Assembly (NCBI RefSeq): GCF_019393635.1
Contig: NC_057862.1
Span: 679,878,314 to 679,942,313 of the forward strand
Length of the DNA: 64,000 bases
Reading direction: 5' to 3'
Source: Dromiciops gliroides
Lineage: Eukaryota; Chordata; Mammalia; Microbiotheria; Microbiotheriidae
Shown here: one piece after another, positions 30,611-40,640 of the stretch
Position numbering within the stretch: position 1 is the first letter of the stretch
How the letters are laid out: each line of letters starts with the position of its first letter
Notes under the pieces: generated by a model
Seen by the model: only the letters and a program-made list of their open reading frames with translations
Databases searched by the model: none
Told to the model about the DNA's origin: nothing
Translations under genes and position numbers: made by a program

Positions 30611-31205
30611 ACACCTGGCTCTCTGCTTAGCAGGGGCGGCCAAGTGGGGCAGGGTCTGGAGACGGGGAGACTCGTCTCCCTGAGCGACACGTACTGGTCG
30701 TGGGGCCCTGGGCAAGTCAAGTAACTCGTTTCCTCATCTGTAAAACGAGGCCGTTGGATGAAACGACCTCTGGTCGTCTTTGCTGGAGAAAGGGCAGCCC
30801 AGCGAATGGAGAGGCACGAGTCAGGAGGGCCTGGGTTCAAGTTCTGCTCTGCAGACACCAGTCCCGGCTCCGACACCCCATCTGCAGGATCTCTTCCATC
30901 CCTAATGCCGTCTGTGGCCAGAGAGGTCTCGACCTGGCATGGGGGGGGGGGGGGCTGGCTCGGATCCCCGGTGACCCTGGGAATGCCCTGAGCCTCAGTT
31001 TCCTCAACTGTAGAGTGGAGGTCATAATGCCGGCGTGACCTACCTCAACAGGCCCCTAAGGAAACACCCCCCGACCTTAAAAAGGGGCGCGGCGGTTGGA
31101 CTTGGAGGCCCGGGCGCGGATCCGAGTTCGAATCCTGCCGGGGGGCGGTGCCAAGTCCTAAGCCCTCTCTGGGCCTCAGTTTCCCGCCCTGTAAAAGGGG
31201 CTAAG
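30611..31205 (+). repeat. Three MIR-like SINE copies abutting the CpG island
   Basis: Heads and cores at about 30620-30775, 30785-31030 and 31085-31205 each show a tRNA-like B-box (for example GAGTTCGAATCC near 31122) and the CCTCAGTTTCC core. The last is CG-rich and lies inside the island, in intron 1. Confidence 0.65.
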
Positions 31206-31451
31206 AACCGTTCCGAGGTTGGGCCGCCCTCGCCCGTGACATGCTCGGCTGCTGGGCTCGGAGCCGCGGGGCAGAAGAGGAGACTGGGGCCCAGAAGGCC
31301 CACAAGGCGGGGGGGCGGCGAGGACAGCCGCGGCCACGACCGCGTCGCCCCGGCCGCCCGGCCCGCCTCCGGCCGCGGCTCCCGACAGACGGAGGGACGG
31401 ACGTTAAACCGCGGCCCCCTCCCGGGCCCGCCCGCCCGCCCGCGGCCTCAC

Positions 31452-31620
31452 CTGCAGGGCGGCCCGGCCTCCGCCGCCGTGGCAGGGCCCCCGGGGACAG
31501 GGCGCGGCGGGCCCGGCGCATCTCGGCCCCGGGCGGCTCCGAAGGCAGCGCCGGGGACCCGCCTCCCTCCAGCGGCGGCGCTTCCCGAGCCGGCCCCGCA
31601 CAGCTCCGCTCCACAGGAGA
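31452..31620 (-). other. ENTPD4: ENTPD4 exon 1 (non-coding; 5' end not determined)
   Basis: A strong donor, CTGCAG followed by GTGAGG, ends the exon at 31452 on the minus strand. The exon lies within the CpG island and is GC-rich. The transcription start cannot be read from sequence; the upper coordinate is a guess somewhere between about 31540 and 31720. An ATG at 31521 opens a short upstream reading frame. Confidence 0.6.
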
Positions 31621-31651
31621 AAGGCCGCGGGCCGACGGCGGCGGCGGAGCC

Positions 31652-31668
31652 TACGTCAGAGTACGTCA
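31652..31668. promoter_or_regulatory. Two tandem TACGTCA (TGACGTA) ATF/CREB-like sites
   Basis: TACGTCA occurs at 31652-31658 and again at 31662-31668, ten bases apart start to start. This is about one helical turn, just upstream of the probable start region. The core matches CREB/ATF half-site-plus elements. Binding is inferred only. Confidence 0.45.
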
Positions 31669-31870
31669 CGGCGCAGCACGCGCGCGCAGCACGTATGCAA
31701 GCGAGGAGGCGGGGCCGAGGAGATGCACGGCCACGGGATTGGGAGGAGACGCGGACATCTCGAGGCGGGGAACCTTGGGGGCGGGGCCTCTTGGTGGGGG
31801 CGGGGCCTCTGGCCTGGGGGCGGTACCTACCGGGCACTAGGGGCGGGCCTCGGGCCTCTGCGACGTGTGC

Positions 31871-33190
31871 TCTGCTCTCGCTGCCCTGTAGCGAGCATTG
31901 TCCTAGAGCCTAGCAGGATTGGTTCCCGGGAGAGCCAGCGTGGCATGGGGGGGATGGAGGCCAGCAAGGTGACCTTGGGCTAGTCACTAGTACCCAGGCA
32001 GAGGAGCGGCAGGTAATCTGCATTGGAGGAGGGGGTCTCCAGACTGGGGGTTTTCCACCCCAAACCCCAGAGTTTGGACCCTTTAAAAAATAAAAGGATA
32101 TTAAGAACCCGCGAGGCACATAATGCCTCCTTGGGGAGACCTGGAGAGGACTTGCAATCTGCATGGGAGGAGGAAGTCCCCGGGCTGGGAGTCTTCAACA
32201 CCAAGCCCGGGTTTGATCGCTTAAAAGGGGCTATTAAGATCCAGGAGCAGCCGACAATCCACAGGCTCATAGATTTATAGCTAGAAAGGCTCTCTAGCCT
32301 TGGGGTCTAACCCCTTCATTTTACCGTTAGGGAAGGGAAGCCCAGAGTCAGAGCATTGGTGGCAGGATTTGAATCCAGGTCCTCTGACTAAATGGTCTCT
32401 AAGGACACTTAGCATAGTGCCCTGCACATAGCAGACGTTTAGTAAATTTTATTGACTGACTATTGTAAGGGGTGTGAACCTGCTGCCTGCCCCCCCCCCA
32501 TAGGCTTTCTGTGTACACACAGGTCTCTCTAGAGCCATGAAGAGATATCTCAGGAGTCCCTCCCATCCACCCTTCTCCAAAAAGAGACTGGTTCCTACCC
32601 CAAAGGACAGCCTCTGGCAGGAGGTTGGGGAAGAGAGATGGAATTCCATCTATCTTCTCACCTAAATATTGTTAGTCCAGGGGTTCAAGCCAAGCTCCAG
32701 ATTGCAACCCTTAAACTTGCCAAGTTCCCCCAAGACCAAAGGAGATTAGCAAATGAACCGACAAACCCGTTTGTCCCACCCCATACCAGACAGAAACCAG
32801 AAAAGCCAAAGAGATGAGAATACACCCAACAATACACAGAGTGAAGGTGCTCTTTCGTTGACAGTGAAATATCATAGCTCCCCCAAGAGACAGTCTCTGA
32901 TCTCACCCATGGAGAAATTCCCTGAAGTCTACAGTGAAGCAAGCGGATGCCGGACAGAATCGAAGTGAGGCTTCCCTATGTGTTGGCTTCTTCCCAGGAA
33001 GCTAAAGAGAGTCTGGAACCATTCTTTCTTGAATCTGGAAGCTGGTAACCCCCCTAGGTAGGATCTCTGTTCTGTCTAGAACTCAACTCTCTGCCCCTTG
33101 TGCAGATGTGAAGCTTTGTCATCAATATCCACCAGTGAGAAGATCATTATGCAAATAAGCTTTAAGATGGGTTCAACTCATTCTCCCAAA
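31871..33190. other. Upstream intergenic DNA with a diverged tandem repeat
   Basis: Two related blocks begin at 32015 and 32156 (AATCTGCATTGGAGG / AATCTGCATGGGAGG). A MIR-like piece lies at 32270-32400. 32.65-33.1 kb is unassigned. Confidence 0.35.
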
Positions 33191-33194
33191 CTAT

Positions 33195-33480
33195 AGGAGC
33201 TCGTCAGCTGGAGAATGACTGGACAACTGCAACCTATGGAGATTAGTAAATGTAATTAAACTGTGAGGAAGGAGAAATACCTGGAATTCAGAAAAGTCTG
33301 TGAAGACTTGTATGAACTGATGCAATAGACAAGATGAGCACAAAAATACAAATGAAAGCAATGCTAACCAACAAACTCAGATTAACTGTAATAACCAATC
33401 CCAAACCCGGAGAACAGATAATGAAATATATTCCCTCCTCTGAAGAAAGAGGTGGGATTTATGAGAGAAGATGGGTGCAA
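33195..33480 (+). mobile_element. Diverged L1 3' fragment
   Basis: GAAGACTTGTATGAACTGATG and the preceding GAGAATGACTGGACAACTGC align by eye with the L1 3' end. Old. Confidence 0.55.
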
Positions 33481-34194
33481 AGGCTGTCAGGGACAGTTGT
33501 TTTTGAGTCCGTTCTGCCTGTTTTGATGAAATGACCGTGGTACAAAAAGGAACTGGACCTATGATGTCATTGGTTCGGGGAACTCCTGGGTAAAGAAACT
33601 CCCTCCAGCAGTGCAGGTTGGCACCTGCTCTCCGACTTCTAACTTTAGAGCATGAGCTTAGAAAAACAAAAGGCATCATAAAACTTTTAAGAGGATCAAG
33701 ATTAACTGATTTTCTGAAACTTGTAAACAGTTTCTGTGTTTGTTATTATAATCTCCCAGTGTATCTCCCCAGGGGCTGCCTAACCATGGGTCACCTTGGA
33801 CTGATAATTCATCCATTGGAGGCTGGGATTCTGGGGCTGGGCCTCAGCGCCTGTCCCCCTGCTACAGCCAGACTGTCTGTCGCCAGTCTCGTAACCCAAA
33901 GCAATTCCATCATGATAGAACTTGCCAGAGCTTGGGGCACTGCTGGGAGAGCCCACAGTCTAGACCAATATTACCCCGTGCTGTGCCGAGGCGTGGGAGT
34001 AAGGCTTAAAACCACCCAAAGGAGAGTCATGTGTTGATTTTGGAGCTCAAGGTAAGGAAAAAAGAAAATATGGGCACTATTTATGCATAGATAATAACTA
34101 AGCTGTTCGGTGATGAAGCTAGGCAGGGGAGGAGAGGTAGTGACCATGAGAATCCAGTAGGGGGCCCTATTGAGCCAAGTCCCTGAGGATGTTT
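33481..34194. other. No gene or clear repeat
   Basis: Unassigned intergenic sequence; an open frame at 33618-34037 has no recognisable domain. Confidence 0.3.
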
Positions 34195-34515
34195 CTGAAA
34201 GAATTGTTTGTCCTTCATTCTCAAAGAGGACCATGACATTAGGAGGTGATGTCATGACTTGAACTGAATTAGATTTAAGTGAGTTAGGGTTGTTCAAGGT
34301 CACCAGCCTCACTTTCTCTTCCAGAACCATCTGGGTCCAGTGGCAAGACATACATCAGGACGACTGGAGATGGTCCCAAATATTTTAAGGCAATTGGGCT
34401 TAAGTGACTTTCCCAGAGTCACACAGCTAGTAGGTGTGTGAGGTAAGATTTGAACTCAGGTCCTCCCAACTTCAGGGCCAATGTTCTATGCACTTCGCCA
34501 CCTAGCTGCCCTACT
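34195..34515 (-). repeat. Composite marsupial SINE, about 320 bp
   Basis: Reverse copy with a distinct tail (CATTCTCAAAGAGGACCATG, GGAGGTGATGTCATGACTTG, CCATCTGGGTCCAGTGGCAA) joined to the usual SINE head ending CACCTAGCTGCCC. Confidence 0.85.
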
Positions 34516-34884
34516 GAAAGAGTGGAGATGTGTGTGGGAGGGGAGAAGGTCACCTGTTACCTGCCGCAGACCTAACCAGAGCAGGGTGGCCAGATTTGAG
34601 AGGCTTTGGACTTCTTCATCAAGTAGGAAAATGAGTAGCTGAAATAGAAAGTAATGGGACACAGTTCATGAGGTGCTCATATTATTCAAATTTGTCCTGA
34701 AGATTTCCACAGGGCTGGAACCAACGACCATATTTCCCCGTAATGATAACTTCAGCAGTGCGAATTAGCATACATGCAGCCACCTCTCAGGATTCACTGT
34801 TTGCACTCATCGGGACTTAGCTGGACTCTTGTTCCCGAGCATAGGACAGAGGAAAGGGACTAGGTCTAGGGTCAGGGAATCTCA

Positions 34885-35095
34885 GTGGATACAGCCTTGG
34901 ACCGGAGTCAGGATGACCTGAATTCAAATTCTGCCTCAGACACTTGCTAGTTAGAAAGTCACTTAACCTCTATCTCTGCCTCAGCAGTAAAATGGGAGTG
35001 GTCACGGCCCCCACCTCCCAGGGTTGTTGTAAGGATAAAATGATGATATTTGTAAAGTGCTTTGCAAACTTTCAAAGAATTATGAGGGTGCTAGC
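34885..35095 (+). repeat. MIR/THER1-type SINE
   Basis: Forward copy ending with the GTAAAGTGCTTTGCAAACTT tail. Confidence 0.85.
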
Positions 35096-35100
35096 TATTC

Positions 35101-35515
35101 TTTTTTAGACTTTATTTTTTTATTTTTTTTTGCTGGGCGATGAGGGTTAAGTGACTTGCCCAGGGTCACACAGCTAGTAAGTGTCAAGTATCTGAGGCTG
35201 GATTTGAACTCAGGTACTCCTGACTCCAAGGCCAGTGCTTTATCCACTGCGCCACCTAGCTACCCCCTAGACTTTATTTTTTAACATTCATGATTAAAGA
35301 AATTTGAGTTCCAAATTCTTTCTCTCCCTGAACTCCCTCCCCCATCCATCAAGAAGGCAAGCAATATATCAGTTATACATATGAAATCATGTAAAACATA
35401 TTTTCTGTATTGGCCATGTTGCCCCCCAAAAAACCCAGGAAAAATAAAGTGAAAAAAGTATGCTCTAAACTACGCTCAGAATTCATGGATTCTCTCTCCA
35501 GAGATGGATAATGCC
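35101..35515 (-). mobile_element. L1 3' UTR fragment, split by a SINE
   Basis: TTGAGTTCCAAATTCTTTCT and ATCATGTAAAACATATTTTC are reverse L1 3' landmarks. A SINE occupies 35121-35267. Confidence 0.8.
35121..35267 (-). repeat. Short-type SINE nested in the L1
   Basis: Direct repeats TAGACTTTATTTTTT at 35106-35120 and 35268-35282 are identical and are L1 sequence, so the SINE is younger than the L1. Confidence 0.93.
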
Positions 35516-36005
35516 AACCATTACTAAATCCTGCCCCTTACACTTTACCATTGTGACTTTGACAAATCGCTAAATTTCTCTGGGCCTCAGTTTTCCTCAT
35601 CTGCATAATGGGTGAGAGAGAGGCTTGGACTTGATGACATTTGAGGCCCCTTTCACTGGCTTCCCTGAGATGTCAAGAGAGCCTAAGGAAGGTCCCCTGC
35701 ATGGGGGAGGACCCCCTGTTGCCATCTTATGGGAGGACATAGACAAGAGTTGTGGGTGGGTTTACATTAGCATTTCTGGACAGAATATCCACACTGATGA
35801 GATCATGAAGCCACTGAAGTGTTGGAGGAGGAAAGAGTTTCCAATCAGTAAATTTATTAAACACCTACTATGTGCCAGTCACTGTGGTAGGCCCTTTCCA
35901 ATCATGTGAGTCATCCAAAAGTGGATTGGGTTGCCTTGGGGGACGGTGGGTTCCCCCTCATTAGAGGGAATCATTCTCCAAACCGGATGAGCATTTATCA
36001 GAGAT
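35516..36005. other. MIR-like and unassigned DNA
   Basis: Short MIR/L2-like phrases at about 35580 and 35850-35900; no gene. Confidence 0.3.
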
Positions 36006-36420
36006 GTTCAATCAATCAAGAAGCATTTATTGAGTGCCTACTATGTGCTGAGCACTGTTTGTAATGCTGGGGATACAGAGGCAGCCCCTGCCTTCTGGAG
36101 ACTTCTCGGAGGAGACAGCATATACCTATCTGAGTCTATAGAAATATATGTGTATGTGTACACATACACATACACATATACACACATGCACAAATATACA
36201 TACACATACACATACATAAACCCCAAAAAGGTAATGGGGTGGGGGAGGGTGGGGGAGAAGGGCAGGAGGGGGGAATGAAGGAATCCATTAGATTGTCAGT
36301 TCCTTGAGGGCAGGGACTGACTTTTGCCTCTTTTTGTACACACACACATACACACACACACCCTGCTTGGCACAGAGCCTGGTGAACAAGAGGGTGATTA
36401 ATAAATGTTGATCGATGGCA
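36006..36420. repeat. L2-like tails flanking an (AC/AT)n microsatellite
   Basis: Reverse L2-like tail at 36006-36120 (AGCATTTATTGAGTGCCTAC), alternating CATA/CACA repeats at 36145-36220, and a forward L2-like tail at 36288-36418 (TTCCTTGAGGGCAGGGACTG). Confidence 0.6.
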
Positions 36421-37040
36421 GTAAACAATCGCTGTAGAGGTCATCACTTCTGCAGTACTGGCCGGACTCTGCAGGCCCTTCCAGCTCACATTCCAAGAGG
36501 GATTTCAGCCTCATTTTTCTTTCCTTTGGCCCGAGGAGCATCTATACAGATTGGTAGGATCTCATCAGGAGTGCTGGCCAGGAGACAGGTGTTGAACCTT
36601 CAGATCTCCCTTTCTGATGTATCACCACGCACAGTTACTTGGAATGGCTCATTTTGCTTTCTCAGGGTTTGAACTTGGGGCTCCTGGGAGCCCAACGTGG
36701 CCAGCCTGAGGCCAAGGCACCGTGACGCCTCTGTCCTGGCTCTGGGGGCTGCCTGGGTGGGTCTGCTCCAAGCACCAGAAGGGGGAATTGAACCCTCCAG
36801 CAAACCTGTTATGGGGACGGGGATTGTGGTGCTAATGAAACTTACACAGCTTACCATGTTTGCCTAACATGGGCCTTCACGGAACTCTGAGAACTTTGCA
36901 AGCAATCTCAGTTGGGGGCATGGCAGTCCTGAGGCCAGGAGGAGGGGCCAGAGAAGCTTTCCTATTTTATGGGGGAGGGGGGGCACGACAAAGGCAGAGG
37001 CTCAGGGTGAAGTGAATTGTGCAGAATGGCAGCATAGCCA
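36421..37040. other. No gene or clear repeat
   Basis: Unassigned intergenic sequence. Confidence 0.3.
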
Positions 37041-37144
37041 GGAAAAGGCACTGAGAAACTGAGTCAGAGGACCTGGGTTCAAATCCTCACTCCTCTGCTA
37101 ACTTTCTTTGTGATGTCAGGTTAAGTCCCTTCCCTCTCTCTAGA

Positions 37145-37385
37145 TGGTGCAATGGTTAGAGCACTGGACACGGACCTGAGTGCAAATCTGACCTCAGATG
37201 CTTACCAGTTGTGTGACCCTGGGCAAGTCACTTAACCTCTCTCTGCCTCCATATCTATAAAGTGGGGATTATCATGGCACCTACCCCCTAGTGTTATTGT
37301 GAGGAGACAAGATGAGGTAATATTTACAAAGCACTTTGCAAATCTTAAAGTGTCCTATAAATACTAGTTATCACCACCATCATTA
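37145..37385 (+). repeat. MIR/THER1-type SINE
   Basis: Forward copy with GTGTGACCCTGGGCAAGTCA and the TTTACAAAGCACTTTGCAAA tail. Another broken MIR head sits just upstream (37040-37140). Confidence 0.85.
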
Positions 37386-37478
37386 TTAGCATTCTTCTAT
37401 AAGATTGTTTGAGTGGACTAGAGGCTCCAGAGTCTCTTCTGGCTCCAATGTTCTATGATTCGATGACTAGTTAAGGGC

Positions 37479-37710
37479 CCTTCCAACTTTATTTATTTGT
37501 TCATACATGTATATGTATGTATGTGTGTATATATATGTATTTATGTGTATACATATATTTATTCATTCACTTATTCATCCAAATATCCATCTATGTCCCT
37601 TCTAACTTTATTTGTTCATATATGTATGTATATATGTATAATTATGTGTATACATATATTCATTCATTCACTTATTCATCCATCCATCTATCTATGTCCC
37701 TTCCAACTTT
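37479..37710. repeat. Tandem duplication of an AT-rich microsatellite block
   Basis: Two copies of about 110 bp each run from CTTCCAACTTTATTT-like starts through TATG/TGTA repeats to TTCATTCACTTATTCATCC and CTATGTCCCTTC. Confidence 0.8.
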
Positions 37711-38389
37711 AGAGCCCCCCATGAGCCTTGTGAATTTCTCATCCATCATCCCTTTAAATCGAGGAGCCACCTGGGTAATCCTCACCACGTGTTCTGGCAG
37801 GCTAAGACTAGGAGAAGGGTCAGCGGCCACTCTAGGGCAGACCAGCCCGTCTGGACCATGTTGTATGCATGACGAGGTATAAGACTGTCCACTGATGCTG
37901 GTGATCTCAATTAGATCGGTCATTCTGTGAAGGAAGAGCCAAAGCTCCATCCTCAGTCACTATATTCTTTACAGCTGCAGGGGAACCCTGAAGATCATCT
38001 CTCTAATCCAACGCTCTTATCTCACCAAAGGGGAATGAAATCCCAAAGATCAGAGACTAGCCCAAGGTTCCACAGATATTCAGCCTCAACGGTAGGATTT
38101 AAACCTTCTTTGGAATTCTCCATGCTGCCTTCCTTCCCCAGGAAAAGCCTCATTAAAAAAATCTCCTTATGCTGCAAGATGGAAACTGCTGGATGCCCCC
38201 ATCTCATCAGTCCCCTTTGCCCTCTGATTGGACCTGATAACTGCAGGGCGGGGCCATGGATTCCAGGCCCTCCGTTTAAGGAGGGGGCTCAGCACCATTT
38301 TTCTCCTGATTTCCTACCCGCTATGCTACTCTTGGACTTCTTTCAAATTCTCCATCACACCTCTTGCCCTGGGTACCTAACTTCCTTGG
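37711..38389. other. No gene; one MIR-like piece
   Basis: A MIR-like reverse fragment near 37985-38110; otherwise unassigned. Confidence 0.3.
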
Positions 38390-39065
38390 CTGCAGAGACT
38401 TAAACACCTTGATTACCTGTCCAATTCTCTGAACACTCCACCCTCTTCAGGAAGCAGCACATGTGACATCTTGTTGCTGTTCAGTCCCAATCCTTTCTGC
38501 TCCTAAAGTGAGTCTTGAATCACTGGGCTCAACAACCTCTGGTGACTTCCTGTTGCCCATAGAATCAAATGCAGACTCATCTATTTGGCATTTCAACGCC
38601 TGACCCCAACTACCTTTGTGGGTTGATCGGACACTACTCCCCGGCAAACATGTTCCCCAGTCTGGCCAAAGTGACCGTCCTGTTGCTCACACATCACTCT
38701 CTGTCTTCAGGCTTTCCCCTGGCTATATGTGCCCCAGGCCGGGAATGCTCCCATCTTGTCTCCCCCTCGAAGGATCCCTGGTTCCCATCGAAGCTCAGCT
38801 CAGATGCAGCCTCCTGTGTGAAAGCCTTTCCTGGCCTCTCCCCAACCCCGGCCCCCCAGCTACCAGTGCCCTTCCCTCTGCAATCACTTTGCATTTATTT
38901 TTACATCATTTTTATGTAACACATCTTATATAACACACACACATGTTGCTTTGCTCTGTGGAATATAAGCTTCTTGAAGGCAAGGACTTGGTCAGTTTTT
39001 TGCCTTTGTTCTCTCAGTACCTAGAGCAATGTTTTACATATAGTAGGTGCTTAATAAATGCTGGG
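38390..39065 (+). mobile_element. L2 3' end (ORF2 tail and UTR), old
   Basis: TCAGGCTTTCCCCTGGCTAT, the CTTTCCTGGCCTCTCCCC block, TATAAGCTTCTTGAAGGCAA and GTAGGTGCTTAATAAATGCT are L2 3' landmarks in order. Coding capacity is decayed. Confidence 0.75.
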
Positions 39066-40331
39066 GTTTTTACATTAACTTAGCAGTCATGTGGAAGATG
39101 GGAGGCACCAGTGGAGGTTATAACAAGAGTCTGGGCGAGAAGTGAGGAGGGCCTGGATTAGGGAGGAGACCATGAGTGGAGAGAAAAGGAAGGAGGCAGG
39201 CTATTCTGTAGAAGGATGTTCAAGGAGTGGCAGCTGATCAGACATGGAGGATGAGTGAGAGGGGATAGGTGAGGATGGCTCATATGACCGGAAGGAAGGT
39301 GGTGCACTTGATAGAAGTGGGGGAGTTGGGAAGAGGGCTGTGGGTTTGAGGCTATATAAAGAGGATGAGTTTTGTTTGGGGGTGCTGTGTTTGTCACCCA
39401 TGGGGAACCCCCCGGGAACTGTCCAGCAGACGGCTGTGCCTGGAGCCCAGGAGAGAGCGGCCGATTTGGCTCCAGGTGCCCAGCTGGACAGGGAGCTCAG
39501 AGCATCATTTATGAAAGGATGCTGGTAGGCTTGTTCTTTGAGATGGTAACGGAACCCAAAGGAGCTTGTGGAATCACTTTCCCTTTTTTAACTTCCTCTG
39601 ATGCCTCGTGGTGACATGGAGGGGACCTCACCTGGGTCATCAAAGGCTGGGCCAAGGGAACACAAGATCTGGAAGGTCCCGCGTCATTGAGGGAGGCGAC
39701 TGGTTTGGGACTAGCTGAGTTCTAAGAGACCACCCTGCTGGTCACAGGGAGAGGAACTTTTTTTTTTCCATGTCAGCTAAGGGGGAGATGGGTTGCAATC
39801 TGCATTGGGGGAGGGAAGGTGGACTTCGATCTAGATTCCAGGATTTAGAAAATCCTCCTCAAAGTCCCTGGAGATTGTCATACTCCCCACGGATAGCCTG
39901 AGCCCAGGGAAGGCTTCCAAGTCCCCCTCCCCCACCCCCTGTGGGAGGTCAGCTTGGGGCTCCGGTGTGACCTCCTAGGACCTAACCCTGCTGGGGGAGC
40001 ATCTGTGGAAACAGCTGGTTTCTGACCTCCCTGCTGGGGCAGAGGAGGAGCCCGGGGAAGGGGGGCTGTTTGTTGTGTTTCCAAACATCATATTCTGGGT
40101 CAGCCTTTTCAGCAGCCTCCCCCCCCCCCCAAGCTGCTCCTTCACTCAGACTGAGCATTGTACTTATCTCATCAACCTAGGATGAGGAAGAAACTCAGCA
40201 AACTCAAAGCAGTATAGACATGGGAATTATTATTATTAATGCCAAGGGAGAAAGAGAGCTGGCCTCGTGATCAAGAAGCCCCACCTCTAGACACCAATCT
40301 GAGTATCCCAGGTAACTCTCTAAGACAAGGG

Positions 40332-40334
<3 letters not shown>
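39066..40334. other. Ancient repeat remnant and unassigned DNA
   Basis: 39.09-39.38 kb matches the ancient family also seen at 29 and 41 kb; the rest is unassigned. Confidence 0.35.

Positions 40335-40391
<57 letters not shown>
40335..40391. repeat. (TG)28 microsatellite
   Basis: An uninterrupted TG run of about 57 bp, the longest perfect dinucleotide repeat in the window. Confidence 0.95.
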
Positions 40392-40394
<3 letters not shown>

Positions 40395-40498
40395 GGACTT
40401 CTTTGGCACAACCTATGAGCCCCTTCTCAGAATAATATTCTTAAATGGATAAAATAAAACAAACCAGGTATATTAAAATACATTCATCAAAATATTTT

Positions 40499-40640
40499 GG
40501 GGGGCAGCTAGGTGACGCTGTGGATAAAGCACCAGCCCTGGATTCAGGAGGACCTAAATTCAGATCCAGCCTCAGACACTTGACACTTACTAGCTCTGTG
40601 ACCCTGGGCAAGTCACTTAACCCTCATTGCCCCCCCCCCA
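40499..40640 (+). repeat. Short-type SINE with poly(C) end
   Basis: Forward copy ending CCTCATTG then ten or more C residues before AATTTTTTT. Confidence 0.92.

Larger units (their letters stand above)
24783..31521 (-). other. Predicted 41-codon upstream ORF spanning exons 1 and 2
   Basis: ATG at 31521-31519 in exon 1 runs 70 nt to the donor. It continues across the junction into exon 2 and stops at TGA 24785-24783, about 60 nt before the main ATG. The first part is Arg/Pro-rich (MRRARRALSPGALPRR). It exists only if transcription starts above 31521. Confidence 0.4.
31060..31870. promoter_or_regulatory. ENTPD4: CpG-island promoter of ENTPD4
   Basis: A dense CG-dinucleotide block, sharply different from its flanks, spans exon 1. 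GC boxes (GGCGGGGCC) occur at about 31708-31716, 31780-31788 and 31799-31807. Two ATF/CREB-like sites sit at 31652-31668. No TATA box is apparent, as expected for a housekeeping gene. Confidence 0.8.

Noticed and set aside
31085-31205. Possible tRNA gene (B-box GAGTTCGAATCC)
   Set aside because: B-boxes of this kind occur in every SINE head here; no complete cloverleaf or A-box at the right spacing, and a MIR core follows.
31035-31913. 292-codon open frame on the plus strand through the CpG island
   Set aside because: Very GC-rich sequence leaves few stops in any frame; composition is Pro/Arg/Gly/Ala without a domain, and exon 1 of ENTPD4 occupies the other strand.
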